DNA from: Opitutia bacterium
Lineage (GTDB): Bacteria > Verrucomicrobiota > Verrucomicrobiae > Opitutales > Opitutaceae
Length of the DNA: 27,489 nt
Assembly: GCA_947442255.1 (NCBI GenBank)
Contig: CANEVO010000053.1
Span: 1-27,489, forward strand
Reading direction: 5' to 3'
The notes beneath the pieces are model-generated. The model was not told the origin of the DNA. It saw only the letters and a list, made by a program, of their open reading frames with translations, and did not search any database. Shown one piece after another: positions 14,884 through 23,543 of the stretch. The position numbers were made by a program, and so were the translations under genes. The first letter of the stretch is position 1; the number at the start of each line of letters is the position of its first letter.

Positions 14884-15830
14884 TGCCCAAGCCGCACCTC
14901 GCCCTGCTCGTCGCGCTGCTCGCCGCCTTCGGCCTGTCCCACTCCTCCGACCGCATCGATCCCTATCACCTCGATGTGCTGATCGGGATCGGGATCAACA
15001 TCATCCTCGCCGTCTCGCTCAACCTGGTGAACGGCTACACTGGCCAGTTCTCCCTCGGCCATGCGGGTTTCATGTCGGTCGGCGCCTACACGGCCGCGGC
15101 GGTCAGCCTGCACCTCGGGCCCCGGCTCGTTGGCGCGGACGCCTCCTCCTTCCAGGAAGGGATTTTCTTCCTCGGGGCGCTCGCCGCGGGCGGCCTCGGT
15201 GCCTCGCTCGCCGGCCTCGCCGTCGGCATCCCGTCGCTCCGGCTGCGGGGCGATTACCTCGCCCTTGTCACCCTCGGCTTCGGCGAGATCATCCGCGTCA
15301 CGTTTCAAAACGTGGAGTTCCTCGGCGGCGCGCTCGGGCTCAACGGCATTCCCGCCCGCACCGACATCTTCTGGGTGCTCTCCTTCGTCGCGCTGACCAT
15401 CTTCGTCGTCACCTGCCTCGTGCACTCGACCTACGGGCGCGGCTTCCTCGCGACCCGCGACGACGAGATCGCCAGCGAGGCTGTCGGACTCGACACCACC
15501 CGGTACAAGATCGTCGCCTTCGTGATCGGCGCGTTCTTCGCCGGCATCGCGGGCGGGCTCTACGGCCACTTCAAGCTCACCATCACGCCCACCGGTTTCG
15601 ATTTCACCAAGAGCATCGAGATCGTGGTCATGGGGATCCTCGGCGGCTTGGGCAACACCATCGGCGTCGTCCTCGCCGCCATCCTGCTCACGCTTCTGCC
15701 CGAACTGCTGCGGCCCGTCGCGGAGTACCGGATGATCCTGTATTCGCTGCTCCTGATCGCTCTGATGCTCATGCGCCCGCAGGGACTCTTCACCTTCCGG
15801 TTTCGGCCGGGCAAAAAAGTCGCCGAATGA
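14883..15830 (+). CDS. livM: Branched-chain amino-acid ABC transporter permease LivM
   Basis: A 315-residue inner-membrane permease. Supporting segments are IGINIILAVSLNLVNGYTGQFSLGHAGFMSVGAYTAA, LRLRGDYLALVTLGFGEIIRVTFQN, the coupling loop STYGRGFLATRDDEIASEAVGLDTTRYKIVAFVIGAFFAGIAGGLYGH, and IEIVVMGILGGLGNTIGVVLAA. It pairs with LivH as the translocation channel. ATG 14883 overlaps the livH stop by one base (ATGA), so translation is probably coupled; an earlier in-frame GTG at 14781 would lie inside livH and is not needed. Its own stop overlaps the next gene in the same way. Confidence 0.93.
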   Translation: MPKPHLALLVALLAAFGLSHSSDRIDPYHLDVLIGIGINIILAVSLNLVNGYTGQFSLGHAGFMSVGAYTAAAVSLHLGPRLVGADASSFQEGIFFLGALAAGGLGASLAGLAVGIPSLRLRGDYLALVTLGFGEIIRVTFQNVEFLGGALGLNGIPARTDIFWVLSFVALTIFVVTCLVHSTYGRGFLATRDDEIASEAVGLDTTRYKIVAFVIGAFFAGIAGGLYGHFKLTITPTGFDFTKSIEIVVMGILGGLGNTIGVVLAAILLTLLPELLRPVAEYRMILYSLLLIALMLMRPQGLFTFRFRPGKKVAE

Positions 15831-16663
15831 TCCACGCGGCGATGTCCAACGACCTTCTCCAGCTCGACAAGGTGACGATCCATTTCGGCGGGCTGACCGC
15901 GGTCAACGCGATCGACTTCAGCGTGCGCCCGGGCGAGCTCTGCGGGCTCATCGGCCCGAACGGCGCCGGCAAGACCACCGTCTTCAACTTGGTCACCGGT
16001 GTCTATCAGCCGACGGGTGGCCGGGTGTCGTTCGCCGGCCAGGACCTCGCCGGGCTGCGCGTCAACGCGATCGTGGCGCTCGGCATTGCGCGCACGTTCC
16101 AGAACATCCGGCTGTTCGGCTCGCTCACCGTTTTCGACAACGTCCGTGTCGCCTGCAACCTGCACCGCGAGAGTGGCGCCTGGCAGCCTTTGATCCGGAT
16201 GGGACGGTTCCAGTCCGACGAGGCCGCCATCACCCGGCGCGCCGAGGAGCTGCTCGAGATCTTCAACCTCCGGCGTTTTCGCGACGTCCCGGCCTGCAGC
16301 CTCCCTTACGGCGAACAGCGCCGGCTGGAGATCGTCCGATGCCTGGCCACCAAACCCCGGCTCCTACTGCTCGACGAACCGGCGGCCGGCATGAACCCAA
16401 CGGAGAAAATCGAACTGGTCCGGCTCATCCAGCAAATCAAGACGCAGTTCAATTTGTCCGTCCTGCTGGTCGAGCACTCCATGCGCGTGGTCATGAGCTG
16501 CTGCGAGCGGATCGCGGTCCTCGACTATGGCGTGAAGATCGCCGAGGGGACTCCCGCCCAGATCCAGGCCAACCCCAAGGTCATCGAAGCGTACCTCGGC
16601 GAGGAGCACGCGCCGATTGGTGGGACGGAAAAGACGGCCGACGACGACCGGAAACTGGCATGA
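15827..16663 (+). CDS. livG: Branched-chain amino-acid ABC transporter ATPase LivG
   Basis: A 278-residue ATPase that powers the LivHM channel from the cytoplasm. Walker A is GPNGAGKTT (43-51), the signature motif is the LivG-type LPYGEQRRLEIVR, Walker B is RLLLLDEPAAGMNPTE, and the H-loop is LLVEHSMRVVM. The AAGMNP sequence after Walker B is typical of LivG, in contrast to LivF. ATG 15827 overlaps the livM stop (ATGA); ATG 15842 (MSNDLLQ) also fits the family length and cannot be excluded. Confidence 0.93.
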   Translation: MIHAAMSNDLLQLDKVTIHFGGLTAVNAIDFSVRPGELCGLIGPNGAGKTTVFNLVTGVYQPTGGRVSFAGQDLAGLRVNAIVALGIARTFQNIRLFGSLTVFDNVRVACNLHRESGAWQPLIRMGRFQSDEAAITRRAEELLEIFNLRRFRDVPACSLPYGEQRRLEIVRCLATKPRLLLLDEPAAGMNPTEKIELVRLIQQIKTQFNLSVLLVEHSMRVVMSCCERIAVLDYGVKIAEGTPAQIQANPKVIEAYLGEEHAPIGGTEKTADDDRKLA

Positions 16664-16697
16664 ACGGCTTTGTTATTCCGGGATGCGCTATCTCCCC

Positions 16698-17405
<708 letters not shown>

Positions 17406-17444
17406 TTGGATTTTCGATTTTGGATTTTAGATTTTCGATTTCGA
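17406..17444 (+). repeat. ATTTTNG heptamer array after the livF stop codon
   Basis: After the TGA at 17403-17405 come TTGG, ATTTTCG (17410), ATTTTGG, ATTTTAG, ATTTTCG and ATTTCGA. The unit order matches the array after the sugar kinase at 9253. The two arrays sit at 0-5 bp from a stop codon in the same orientation. Confidence 0.8.
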
Positions 17445-17478
17445 GCCGGCCGAACCACCGCGGGGCGTGCGTCGCAGG

Positions 17479-17500
17479 GGCGCAGGTTTGCTGCGCCTAC
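17479..17500 (-). repeat. GTAG-headed palindrome
   Basis: On the minus strand: GTA then GGCGCAG-CAAAC-CTGCGCC (stem 17479-17497). The stem differs from the other units but the GTAG head is kept. Confidence 0.55.
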
Positions 17501-17538
17501 CCCTGACCTCCTCCTGCTAGGACCGTGCCGGGGGAGGC

Positions 17539-17635
17539 GCCTGAAGCCAGGAACCCAGGAATCAGAAGGACGGATCAAAGCCCCGGGCCGCCGAGTCCGT
17601 TGCCCCCGCCATCGGCTCGTTTCCTGGCTTCAGGC
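17539..17635. repeat. Perfect 15-bp inverted repeat around 67 bp
   Basis: The arms are GCCTGAAGCCAGGAA at 17539-17553 and its exact complement at 17621-17635. The loop contains CCAGGAATCAG and a GC-rich core. A perfect 15-bp match over this distance is unlikely by chance. No ORF of note is inside. Confidence 0.8.
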
Positions 17636-17648
17636 TCAATCCAATCCA

Positions 17649-17732
17649 TTTTACAGAAGCCAATCCAAGTTCGATCCAAGGCAGCCTTCGCGATGGAATC
17701 TTGGGTTGGTCTTGGTTCGGCTTCTGTGCAAA
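17649..17732. repeat. CAGAAG...CCAAG inverted repeat, copy 1
   Basis: The left arm (17649-17681) reads TTTTACAGAAGCCAATCCAAG and on; the right arm (17700-17732), on the minus strand, reads TTTGCACAGAAGCCGAACC and AAGACCAACCCAAG. The arms match at most positions around an 18-nt loop. A second pair of the same family is at 19656-19742. Confidence 0.75.
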
Positions 17733-17784
17733 TCCGGGGGCAGGCAGGAGACAAGATGTCAGGATGAGCAGGATTGGCCTGAGA

Positions 17785-17806
17785 GTAGCACCGGTCTTTG
17801 ACCGGT
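17785..17806 (+). repeat. GTAG-headed REP palindrome
   Basis: GTAG at 17785, then the perfect stem ACCGGTC/GACCGGT around TTT (17790-17806). It closely resembles the units at 852 and 6821 (GCCGGTC stem). Confidence 0.7.
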
Positions 17807-17914
17807 GGAGACCGATCGAAGAACCCGTGTTGAGTTGGGGGCCGGCCACTGCTCACGCGCGCAGCCACGAGCGGGTTGCCCCGCCGTCGGATCCTGTGAA
17901 TCTGGAGCGCTCCC

Positions 17915-19321
17915 ATGACCCCTGAGGAATTCCGTCACCACGGCCATCAGCTCATCGACCGCATCGCGGACTATCGTGCGAAAATCGCGACGCGTCCCGT
18001 CCAGTCGACGGCGTTTCCGGGTTCCATCCGCGCCCAGCTTCCCGCGACGCCCCCGGCCGATCCAGAATCATTCGACGAGATTTTCGACGACCTCGACCGG
18101 GTCATCCTGCCCGGACTCACGCACTGGCAGCATCCGAACTTCTTCGGTTACTTCCCGGGCAACAGCGAACTCTCGGCGGTGCTCGGCGACTACCTCAGCA
18201 CCGGCCTCGGCGTCCTGGGGCTCTCGTGGCAGTCGAGTCCCGCGCTGACCGAACTCGAGGAAGTCGTGACCGATTGGATGCGCCAGATGGTCGGTCTCTC
18301 GCCGGCCTGGCGCGGCGTCATCCAGGACACGGCCTCGAGCAGCACGCTCGTCGCCCTACTCTGCGCGCGCGAACGCACCAGCGGGTTCAGTCTCACGCGC
18401 GGCGGACTGCAGGGCGAGGACGCCCCGCTGGTCGTGTACTATTCCGCCCACGCCCACAGCTCGGTTGAGAAGGCGGCCCTGCTCGCCGGTTTCGGCCGCG
18501 CCAATCTGCGGCCCATTGCAACGGACGCCGCCCACGCTCTCGACCCCGAGGCCCTTGCCAATGCGATCGCTGCCGACCGCGCCAACGGCCTCCGACCCTG
18601 CGCCATTGTTGCCACCACTGGCACGACCACCTCCACCGCGATCGATCCGATTGCCGCCCTCGCCCGCATCGCGACGGCGCAGGGACTCTGGCTGCACGTC
18701 GATGCCGCGATGGCGGGCTCCGCGATGATCCTCCCGGAGTGTCGCTGGATGTGGGACGGCATCGAGGGGGCCGATTCGATCGTGTTGAATGCGCACAAAT
18801 GGCTGGGCGTCCCGTTCGACTGCTCGCTCTACTATGTGCGCGACGCCGACCACCTCATCCGGGTGATGAACACGAATCCGAGCTATCTGCGCAGCGCGGT
18901 CGACGATCGCGTCCAGAACCTGCGCGACTGGGGCATCCCGCTCGGCCGCCGCTTCCGGGCGCTGAAGTTATGGTGCCTGATTCGCGAGCAGGGTGTCGCG
19001 GGGCTGGCCGCGCGGCTCCGGCGCGATCTCGCGAATGCCCAATGGCTGGCGACGCAGGTGGCCGCCGAACCCTATTGGCGCGTGCTGGCGCCCGTTCATC
19101 TCCAAACCGTCTGCGTGCGCCATGAGCCGCCCGGTCTCCAGGGCGAGAACCTCGATCACTACACCCAGGCCTGGGCCGAGGGACTCAACCGATCCGGGGC
19201 CGCGTATGTCACGCCCGCCGTCCTCGACGGCCGCTGGATGATCCGCATTTCCATCGGCGCCCTGCTCACCGAACGCGAGCACGTCGAAGCGCTCTGGGCG
19301 CGGCTTCGTGGCAGGACCTAA
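17915..19321 (+). CDS. Group II PLP-dependent amino-acid decarboxylase (aromatic type)
   Basis: A 468-residue cytoplasmic enzyme of the aromatic-L-amino-acid/DOPA decarboxylase family. Diagnostic segments are THWQHPNFFGYFPGNSE (69-85), IQDTASSSTLVALLCARE, AHAHSSVEKAA with the ring-stacking His181, HVDAAMAGSA with Asp263, and NAHKWLGVPFDCS with the PLP-binding Lys295. It removes CO2 from an amino acid such as Trp, Tyr, Phe or DOPA to give an amine; the substrate cannot be read with confidence. ATG 17915 has a GGAG about 10 nt upstream, one of the few visible ribosome-binding sites here. It lies downstream of the liv operon on the same strand, so transporter and enzyme might serve one amino acid, but 509 bp of repeats separate them. 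Confidence 0.92.
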   Translation: MTPEEFRHHGHQLIDRIADYRAKIATRPVQSTAFPGSIRAQLPATPPADPESFDEIFDDLDRVILPGLTHWQHPNFFGYFPGNSELSAVLGDYLSTGLGVLGLSWQSSPALTELEEVVTDWMRQMVGLSPAWRGVIQDTASSSTLVALLCARERTSGFSLTRGGLQGEDAPLVVYYSAHAHSSVEKAALLAGFGRANLRPIATDAAHALDPEALANAIAADRANGLRPCAIVATTGTTTSTAIDPIAALARIATAQGLWLHVDAAMAGSAMILPECRWMWDGIEGADSIVLNAHKWLGVPFDCSLYYVRDADHLIRVMNTNPSYLRSAVDDRVQNLRDWGIPLGRRFRALKLWCLIREQGVAGLAARLRRDLANAQWLATQVAAEPYWRVLAPVHLQTVCVRHEPPGLQGENLDHYTQAWAEGLNRSGAAYVTPAVLDGRWMIRISIGALLTEREHVEALWARLRGRT

Positions 19322-19362
19322 GCTGGAATGATGCAGCAGGAAATCGCGAAGAGGCGAACTTG

Positions 19363-19388
19363 GTAGTCCGCGGCGCGAGCGGCGGGAG
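19363..19388 (+). repeat. Degenerate GTAG-headed unit
   Basis: GTAG-TCCGC-GGCGCGA-GCGGCGGGAG has the form of the unit at 1024-1049 with a weaker stem (CCGC/GCGG). It is assigned by resemblance only. Confidence 0.4.
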
Positions 19389-19497
19389 TTCGAGCGGAGC
19401 AATGAAGAAGTTTCTGGCTTCGATCCACGCCTCCATTCCGTTGGCCACAAGAGGCCTAGCGCGGCGGAGCCGCAACCAAAGGGGACCAAGCCGGATT

Positions 19498-19570
19498 AAA
19501 CAGGAAGGCCGGGAAGATCGGGGAGAGGTTCATTCCACCCGCTTCCCGAACTCCCCGATCTTCCTGTTCA
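19498..19570. repeat. Inverted repeat with GAAGATCGGGGAG arms
   Basis: Perfect 13-bp arms lie at 19513-19525 and 19551-19563. The match extends outward as AACAGGAAG on both sides, but the left arm carries a 9-bp insertion (GCCGGGAAG), so the two arms have diverged by a partial duplication. Confidence 0.75.
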
Positions 19571-19655
19571 AAATCCTCCAAGAAATGAGCGATTCGTGAA
19601 TCGAGCAGTGCAAGGACTGTTTCCCGACCCTTGAACCACCAGATCTAATCCGTCG

Positions 19656-19742
19656 CGCAGAAGGCCAAACCAAGGACAATCCAAGCTCGAGCCGTCCGAC
19701 ATTTCCGAACTTGGCCAGACCTTGGATGGTCCTTCTGTGCAA
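19656..19742. repeat. CAGAAG...CCAAG inverted repeat, copy 2
   Basis: The left arm (19656-19685) reads CGCAGAAGGCCAAACCAAGG then ACAATCCAAG. The right arm (19710-19742), on the minus strand, reads CCTTGCACAGAAGGACCATC then CAAGGTCTGGCCAAG. The shared words with copy 1 (CACAGAAG, CCAAG twice) show one family. Confidence 0.7.
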
Positions 19743-19830
19743 GGCTTGGGCGGTGACGGTGCCGATCTGGCATTAAGCCGCTCCTCCATCAAATACGGGC
19801 CAAAGGATCGCTATCGTCACGTCCACCCGC

Positions 19831-19857
19831 TTGATTTTTCTCCAACCCTGCTAAACT
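19831..19857 (+). promoter_or_regulatory. Weak promoter-like pair upstream of htpG
   Basis: TTGATT (19831-19836) and TAAACT (19852-19857) are 15 bp apart in a locally AT-rich segment 65 bp before the htpG start. The spacing is short and the -10 match is 4 of 6. No CIRCE operator (TTAGCACTC-N9-GAGTGCTAA) is present. Confidence 0.25.
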
Positions 19858-19885
19858 AGCGGGCTCCACAATTCTACCGTCCCAC

Positions 19886-19913
19886 TCTCAGCCCTCAACT
19901 CTCAGCCCTCAAC
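19886..19913 (-). repeat. Solo heptamer array directly upstream of htpG
   Basis: Four exact units, TCTCAGC, CCTCAAC, TCTCAGC, CCTCAAC, end 8 nt before the htpG ATG. They belong to the family flanking the IVP gene and have the same orientation relative to the downstream gene as the array before livH. No IVP gene and no partner array are nearby. Confidence 0.85.
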
Positions 19914-19921
19914 TTCCTCCC

Positions 19922-21763
19922 ATGTCCACGCCCACGCCGCAGAAATTCGAATTCCAAGCCGAGATCAAGCAGTTGCTCGATATCGTCATCCACTCGCTCT
20001 ACACGGAGAAGGAAATCTTCCTCCGCGAGCTCGTGTCGAATGCCTCCGACGCCCTCGAGAAGCTCCGTCACACCCAGCTCACTGAGAAGGACATCTTCGA
20101 CGACAAGCTGGAACTCGAGATTAACGTCACCACCGACGACAAGGCGAAGACGATCACGATCCAGGACTTCGGCATCGGCATGACCCGCGAGGAGCTGGTG
20201 CAGAACCTCGGCACCATCGCCCACTCCGGCTCCAAGGCCTTCCTCAAGGCCATCGGCGAGGGCGCACAGAAAAACTCCAACCTGATCGGCCAGTTCGGTG
20301 TCGGCTTCTACTCCGCCTTCATGGTCGCCAAGTCCGTCAAGGTTTACACCCACTCCTGGCGCACCGGCGAACCCGGCCTCGTCTGGGAAAGCGGCGGCTC
20401 GGGCAGCTACACCATCGAGGAGGTCGAGGGCCAGCGCCGCGGTGCCAAGATCGTCATCGAGCTCAAGGACGACTGCACCGACTTCGCCTCGGATTGGAAG
20501 GCGAAGGAAATCCTCGAGCGCTACAGCGCGTTCGTCTCGTTCCCGATCACGCTCAACGGCAAACGCATCAACACCGTCCAGGCCGTCTGGCTGCGGAACA
20601 AGAACGAGGTGAAGGAGGAGGAATACACCGAGTTCTACAAGTTCCAGGCGCACGGTTACGACGAGCCCCAGCTCCGGCTGCACTTCAGCGCCGACGCCCC
20701 GCTCTCGATCCACGCGCTGCTCTTCGTGCCGAAGGAAAGCACCGAGAAGCTCGGACTGGCGCGGCTCGAACCTTCCGTCTCGCTCTACTGCCGCAAGGTC
20801 CTGATCGATGCGAAGCCCAAGGACCTGCTGCCGGAATGGCTACGCTTCCTCAAGGGTGTCGTCGATAGCGAGGACCTCCCGCTCAACATCTCGCGCGAGA
20901 CGATGCAGGACAAGGCACTGATCGAGAAGTTGAACCGGGTCATCACGAAGCGCTTCCTCAAGTTCCTCGAGGAGGAGGCCAAGAACCGGCCCGAGGGCTT
21001 CGAGACGTTCTATCGCGAGTTTGGCGTGTTCCTGAAGGAGGGCGCCGCGCTCGACTACACCCACAAGGACCAGCTCGTGAAGCTGCTCCGATTCGAGTCG
21101 TCGCTGACGGAGAAGGGCAAGTACACGACCCTCGACGACTACGTCACCCGCATGGGCTCCGAGCAGAAGGAGATCTATTATCTCGTCGGTCCCAATCGTG
21201 CGTCGATCGAGTCCGGCCCCTATCTCGAAGGATTCAAGGCCCGCAACCTCGAGGTGCTCTTCTGCTACGAGTCCGTCGACGAATACGTGATGAACAACGT
21301 CCGCGAGTTCGACAGCAAGAAGCTGACCGGCGCCGATCACGCCGATGTGAAACTCGCCGAGGTGCCTCAGGCCGAGGGCGCGCTCGCGGCCGCGGATCTC
21401 GAGACGCTGACCAAGTGGATGAAGGAAACGCTCGGTGAGCGCGTGGCCGAGGTGAAGTCGAGCGATCGGCTCGTGGACTCGCCCGTCCTCGCGCTCAATG
21501 CCGACAAGTTCATGTCGCCGCAGATGCGCCGCATGATGAAGGCCATGAACAAGGAAGGCGGCGACAGCCCGCTCCGCGTTAACCTCGAAATCAATCCCCG
21601 CCACGCGATCAACAAGCGCCTGTTCGCGCTGCACACCAGCGCGCCCGAGAAGGCAAAGCTGATGGCCGAGCAACTGCTCGACAACGCGCTCATCTCCGCC
21701 GGCCTGCTCGACGACGCCACCGCGATGGTGGCCCGCTTGAACAAGCTGCTGGAGACGGTGTGA
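19922..21763 (+). CDS. htpG: Molecular chaperone HtpG (Hsp90)
   Basis: A 613-residue cytoplasmic ATP-driven chaperone. The N-terminal GHKL ATPase domain shows RELVSNASDALEKLR (catalytic Glu36, Asn40), QDFGIGMT (Asp82) and the lid glycines GQFGVGFYSAF (123-133). The middle domain includes GVVDSEDLPLNISRETMQ with the conserved catalytic arginine, and the C-terminal dimerisation part ends normally. Length matches bacterial HtpG, so it is intact. ATG 19922 precedes FEFQAEIKQLLDIVIHSLY, the family start. There is no Shine-Dalgarno; the leader is CTCAACTTCCTCCC, the end of a heptamer array. It looks monocistronic. Confidence 0.97.
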   Translation: MSTPTPQKFEFQAEIKQLLDIVIHSLYTEKEIFLRELVSNASDALEKLRHTQLTEKDIFDDKLELEINVTTDDKAKTITIQDFGIGMTREELVQNLGTIAHSGSKAFLKAIGEGAQKNSNLIGQFGVGFYSAFMVAKSVKVYTHSWRTGEPGLVWESGGSGSYTIEEVEGQRRGAKIVIELKDDCTDFASDWKAKEILERYSAFVSFPITLNGKRINTVQAVWLRNKNEVKEEEYTEFYKFQAHGYDEPQLRLHFSADAPLSIHALLFVPKESTEKLGLARLEPSVSLYCRKVLIDAKPKDLLPEWLRFLKGVVDSEDLPLNISRETMQDKALIEKLNRVITKRFLKFLEEEAKNRPEGFETFYREFGVFLKEGAALDYTHKDQLVKLLRFESSLTEKGKYTTLDDYVTRMGSEQKEIYYLVGPNRASIESGPYLEGFKARNLEVLFCYESVDEYVMNNVREFDSKKLTGADHADVKLAEVPQAEGALAAADLETLTKWMKETLGERVAEVKSSDRLVDSPVLALNADKFMSPQMRRMMKAMNKEGGDSPLRVNLEINPRHAINKRLFALHTSAPEKAKLMAEQLLDNALISAGLLDDATAMVARLNKLLETV

Positions 21764-21777
21764 GCTGTCCGGGCTGA

Positions 21778-21802
21778 CGCCGGTCGAAGACTACAGCCGG
21801 CG
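21778..21802. terminator. Weak hairpin between convergent genes
   Basis: The 6-bp stem CGCCGG/CCGGCG surrounds a 13-nt loop, 15 bp after the htpG stop. It may end transcription of htpG, but there is no T tract, and a GTAG inside the loop on the minus strand suggests a decayed REP unit instead. Confidence 0.35.
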
Positions 21803-21921
21803 CGATCCAGATCTGGCGCGGAGCGACGCCGCCTTCGCGCAACACCAGGAGCCACGCGAAACAAGATCCGGGCGAGCGCCCTGGACCTTACGGTGCCCGT
21901 CTCGCCCTCGTGAACGGAACT

Positions 21922-23391
21922 TCAACTGCATCGTTCCGGCTGAGGACGGGTGCGGGACCGTTCGGCCGACTTCGCCGCCGGCTTCAGGGAGCCAAAACTG
22001 CCGGCGGCCGACGGGAGCACGCGATCGATCTCTTCGAGCCGGTAGCCGAAGCCTGATCCCCGAATGCTGGACAGATCGATCTGCCCATCGCGTCGGCGGT
22101 AGAGACCCTCGTGCACGCTGGCCTCCGCCCGCGAGGCATCCGGATAGAACTGAGCCGCATTGGCCTCGACACCCATGATCGTGCCGATCCGGGCGGCCAG
22201 CTGCGCGTGCGGAATCATCGCGAGCATCGGGTTGGTTAGGTCCTGCACCATGAGAGCCATTCCGTGGGCCTTGGCCCAGCAGCCACTGAAGAGCGCGCCC
22301 GTCTGAGTTTTGCAGGTCTTGAGCGCAACTCCCGTCCATCCAAGTTCGCGACCGCGGGCCACATGTTTCCAATCGTGGGCGCTTTCGTCCATGAAGACGG
22401 GTTTGCGCGCCGCGATCCCGTGCACCTTGATTGGATGCTGGTCGAGGTCGTACGGGAAGGGTTGCTCGACATAGAGAATGCGACGGTGGGTGTCCGAGTG
22501 CTCCGCCTGCAGACGGTCGAGGATATCGATGACATAGGCCGGATCCCGGGCCGTGCAGTTGAAATCAGCCGACAGCCAGAGCACTCCGAGTTCGGCGGCG
22601 ATCTTTCCGATGTGGACGGTTCGGGCGTAGTCCCACGCCGTATCATCGCCCCGCAACTTGAACTTCAGGCAGCGCAGGCCGTCGCGCCGAATCCAGTCCC
22701 GCAACAGCACGGGATACTCGTCCCTGGGCTCCTGGCCGGTGAGATCCTCCTCCCCGATGGCATCGACGCCGCCCACCAGGTGCCACACCGGAATTTTGGA
22801 TGGAACGGGCGCGGCGAAATAGTCGCAGGGATATTTGCCGGCGAAAGACACCGCGGCATCGGTCGCCGGCGCCATGTAGGACGCGAGATCCCGGTTCAAA
22901 TGCTCGGGACCATACATCTCGTAAACCGGGCGGCCCCCGAGCTGGCCGAAGGCGTCGTGCAGGGCGAGGTCGAAGGCGGAACAGCACACGAGTGCGGCCA
23001 GCCAGGGCATGGGTTCTTCCAGGCTCCGGGCCGCGTTGAGGTCGCGGAGCAAGGCGGGCAGCACGTCGCGCTGGAACGCGTGACCCACCTCCAACGCGTC
23101 ACCGGTGACATCAAAATCGGCCCAGCGCTCCGCGAGTTGTAGCGTGAACGTGAGCATGACCTGCTCCCGAATCTCGTAGGTCAGGGCGCTGGGCCAGACC
23201 CAGGTGACAGACAGCGGGGTCTCGCCCCAGCCCTCGACCTCGCGTCCATCCCTTCCGCGCGCCCGGAGGCAGACCCGCGCACAGTTGACGCGCGTCACCA
23301 CCTCCCGACCGAACTTGAGCGGCATGCGGTTCTTTACCGGCAAGAGATAGAGCACGGCGCCTATGGGGCGAAGGTCGGTCGGGTGAGACAT
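21922..23391 (-). CDS. Enolase-superfamily enzyme (mandelate racemase/muconate lactonising type)
   Basis: A 489-residue enzyme. The C-terminal barrel carries the superfamily set: the KFK pair Lys243/Lys245, the metal ligands Asp276 (SADFN), Glu309 (YVEQPF) and Asp335/Glu336 (FMDES), and a second lysine region ALKTCKTQTG (Lys358/Lys361). These enzymes abstract a proton alpha to a carboxylate; members include racemases, cycloisomerases and sugar-acid dehydratases. The KxK plus distal Lys arrangement points to the MLE-like branch; the product cannot be named. It is longer than the usual 360-420 residues, mainly in the N-terminal part and after residue 470, where a Ser/Arg-rich tail follows. It lies 152 bp downstream of the TonB receptor gene on the same strand. 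Confidence 0.85.
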   Translation of the reverse strand: MSHPTDLRPIGAVLYLLPVKNRMPLKFGREVVTRVNCARVCLRARGRDGREVEGWGETPLSVTWVWPSALTYEIREQVMLTFTLQLAERWADFDVTGDALEVGHAFQRDVLPALLRDLNAARSLEEPMPWLAALVCCSAFDLALHDAFGQLGGRPVYEMYGPEHLNRDLASYMAPATDAAVSFAGKYPCDYFAAPVPSKIPVWHLVGGVDAIGEEDLTGQEPRDEYPVLLRDWIRRDGLRCLKFKLRGDDTAWDYARTVHIGKIAAELGVLWLSADFNCTARDPAYVIDILDRLQAEHSDTHRRILYVEQPFPYDLDQHPIKVHGIAARKPVFMDESAHDWKHVARGRELGWTGVALKTCKTQTGALFSGCWAKAHGMALMVQDLTNPMLAMIPHAQLAARIGTIMGVEANAAQFYPDASRAEASVHEGLYRRRDGQIDLSSIRGSGFGYRLEEIDRVLPSAAGSFGSLKPAAKSAERSRTRPQPERCS

Positions 23392-23454
23392 GGGAAAATT
23401 CGACTACGGACGCGGACTGGGGCCGCACGGATGAGGCCGAGGGGCTGAGCCAGT

Positions 23455-23485
23455 CGGATCCGACCCGTTGACCAGGTCGGATCCG
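23455..23485. repeat. Perfect 11-bp palindrome after the receptor gene
   Basis: CGGATCCGACC and its complement surround a 9-nt loop (23466-23474). Each arm contains GGATCC. It lies between the stop of the TonB receptor gene and the start of the enolase-type gene, where it could reduce read-through. No T run follows in the direction of transcription. Confidence 0.7.
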
Positions 23486-23543
23486 GAGGGAGCAGAAGGC
23501 GCGGCGGAGAGCCACGCGAAACCACGAACTTGGGAGCGGCGAC

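Larger units (their letters stand above)
17406..17914. other. Gene-free stretch packed with repeats
   Basis: These 509 bp between livF and the decarboxylase hold no credible gene. In order they contain the ATTTTNG array, a GTAG-headed palindrome (17479-17500), a perfect 15-bp inverted repeat (17539-17635), a CCAAG-type inverted repeat (17649-17732) and another GTAG-headed palindrome (17785-17806). Short ORFs here are translations of the repeats. A GGAG at about 17905 precedes the decarboxylase start. Confidence 0.75.
19322..19921. other. Gene-free stretch upstream of htpG, packed with repeats
   Basis: In 600 bp I see no gene. The stretch holds a degenerate GTAG-headed unit (19363-19388), an inverted repeat with perfect 13-bp arms (19513-19563), the second CAGAAG...CCAAG inverted repeat (19656-19742), a weak promoter-like pair (19831-19857) and a heptamer array (19886-19913) just before the htpG ATG. 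Confidence 0.75.

Noticed and set aside
19322..19921. CIRCE operator controlling htpG
   Set aside because: No TTAGCACTC-N9-GAGTGCTAA or close variant was found in the upstream region.
20840..21673. 277-codon open frame on the minus strand inside htpG (and 19895-20713 likewise)
   Set aside because: Both oppose an intact HtpG and consist of Leu/Glu/Val/Arg-rich text typical of antisense of biased codons.
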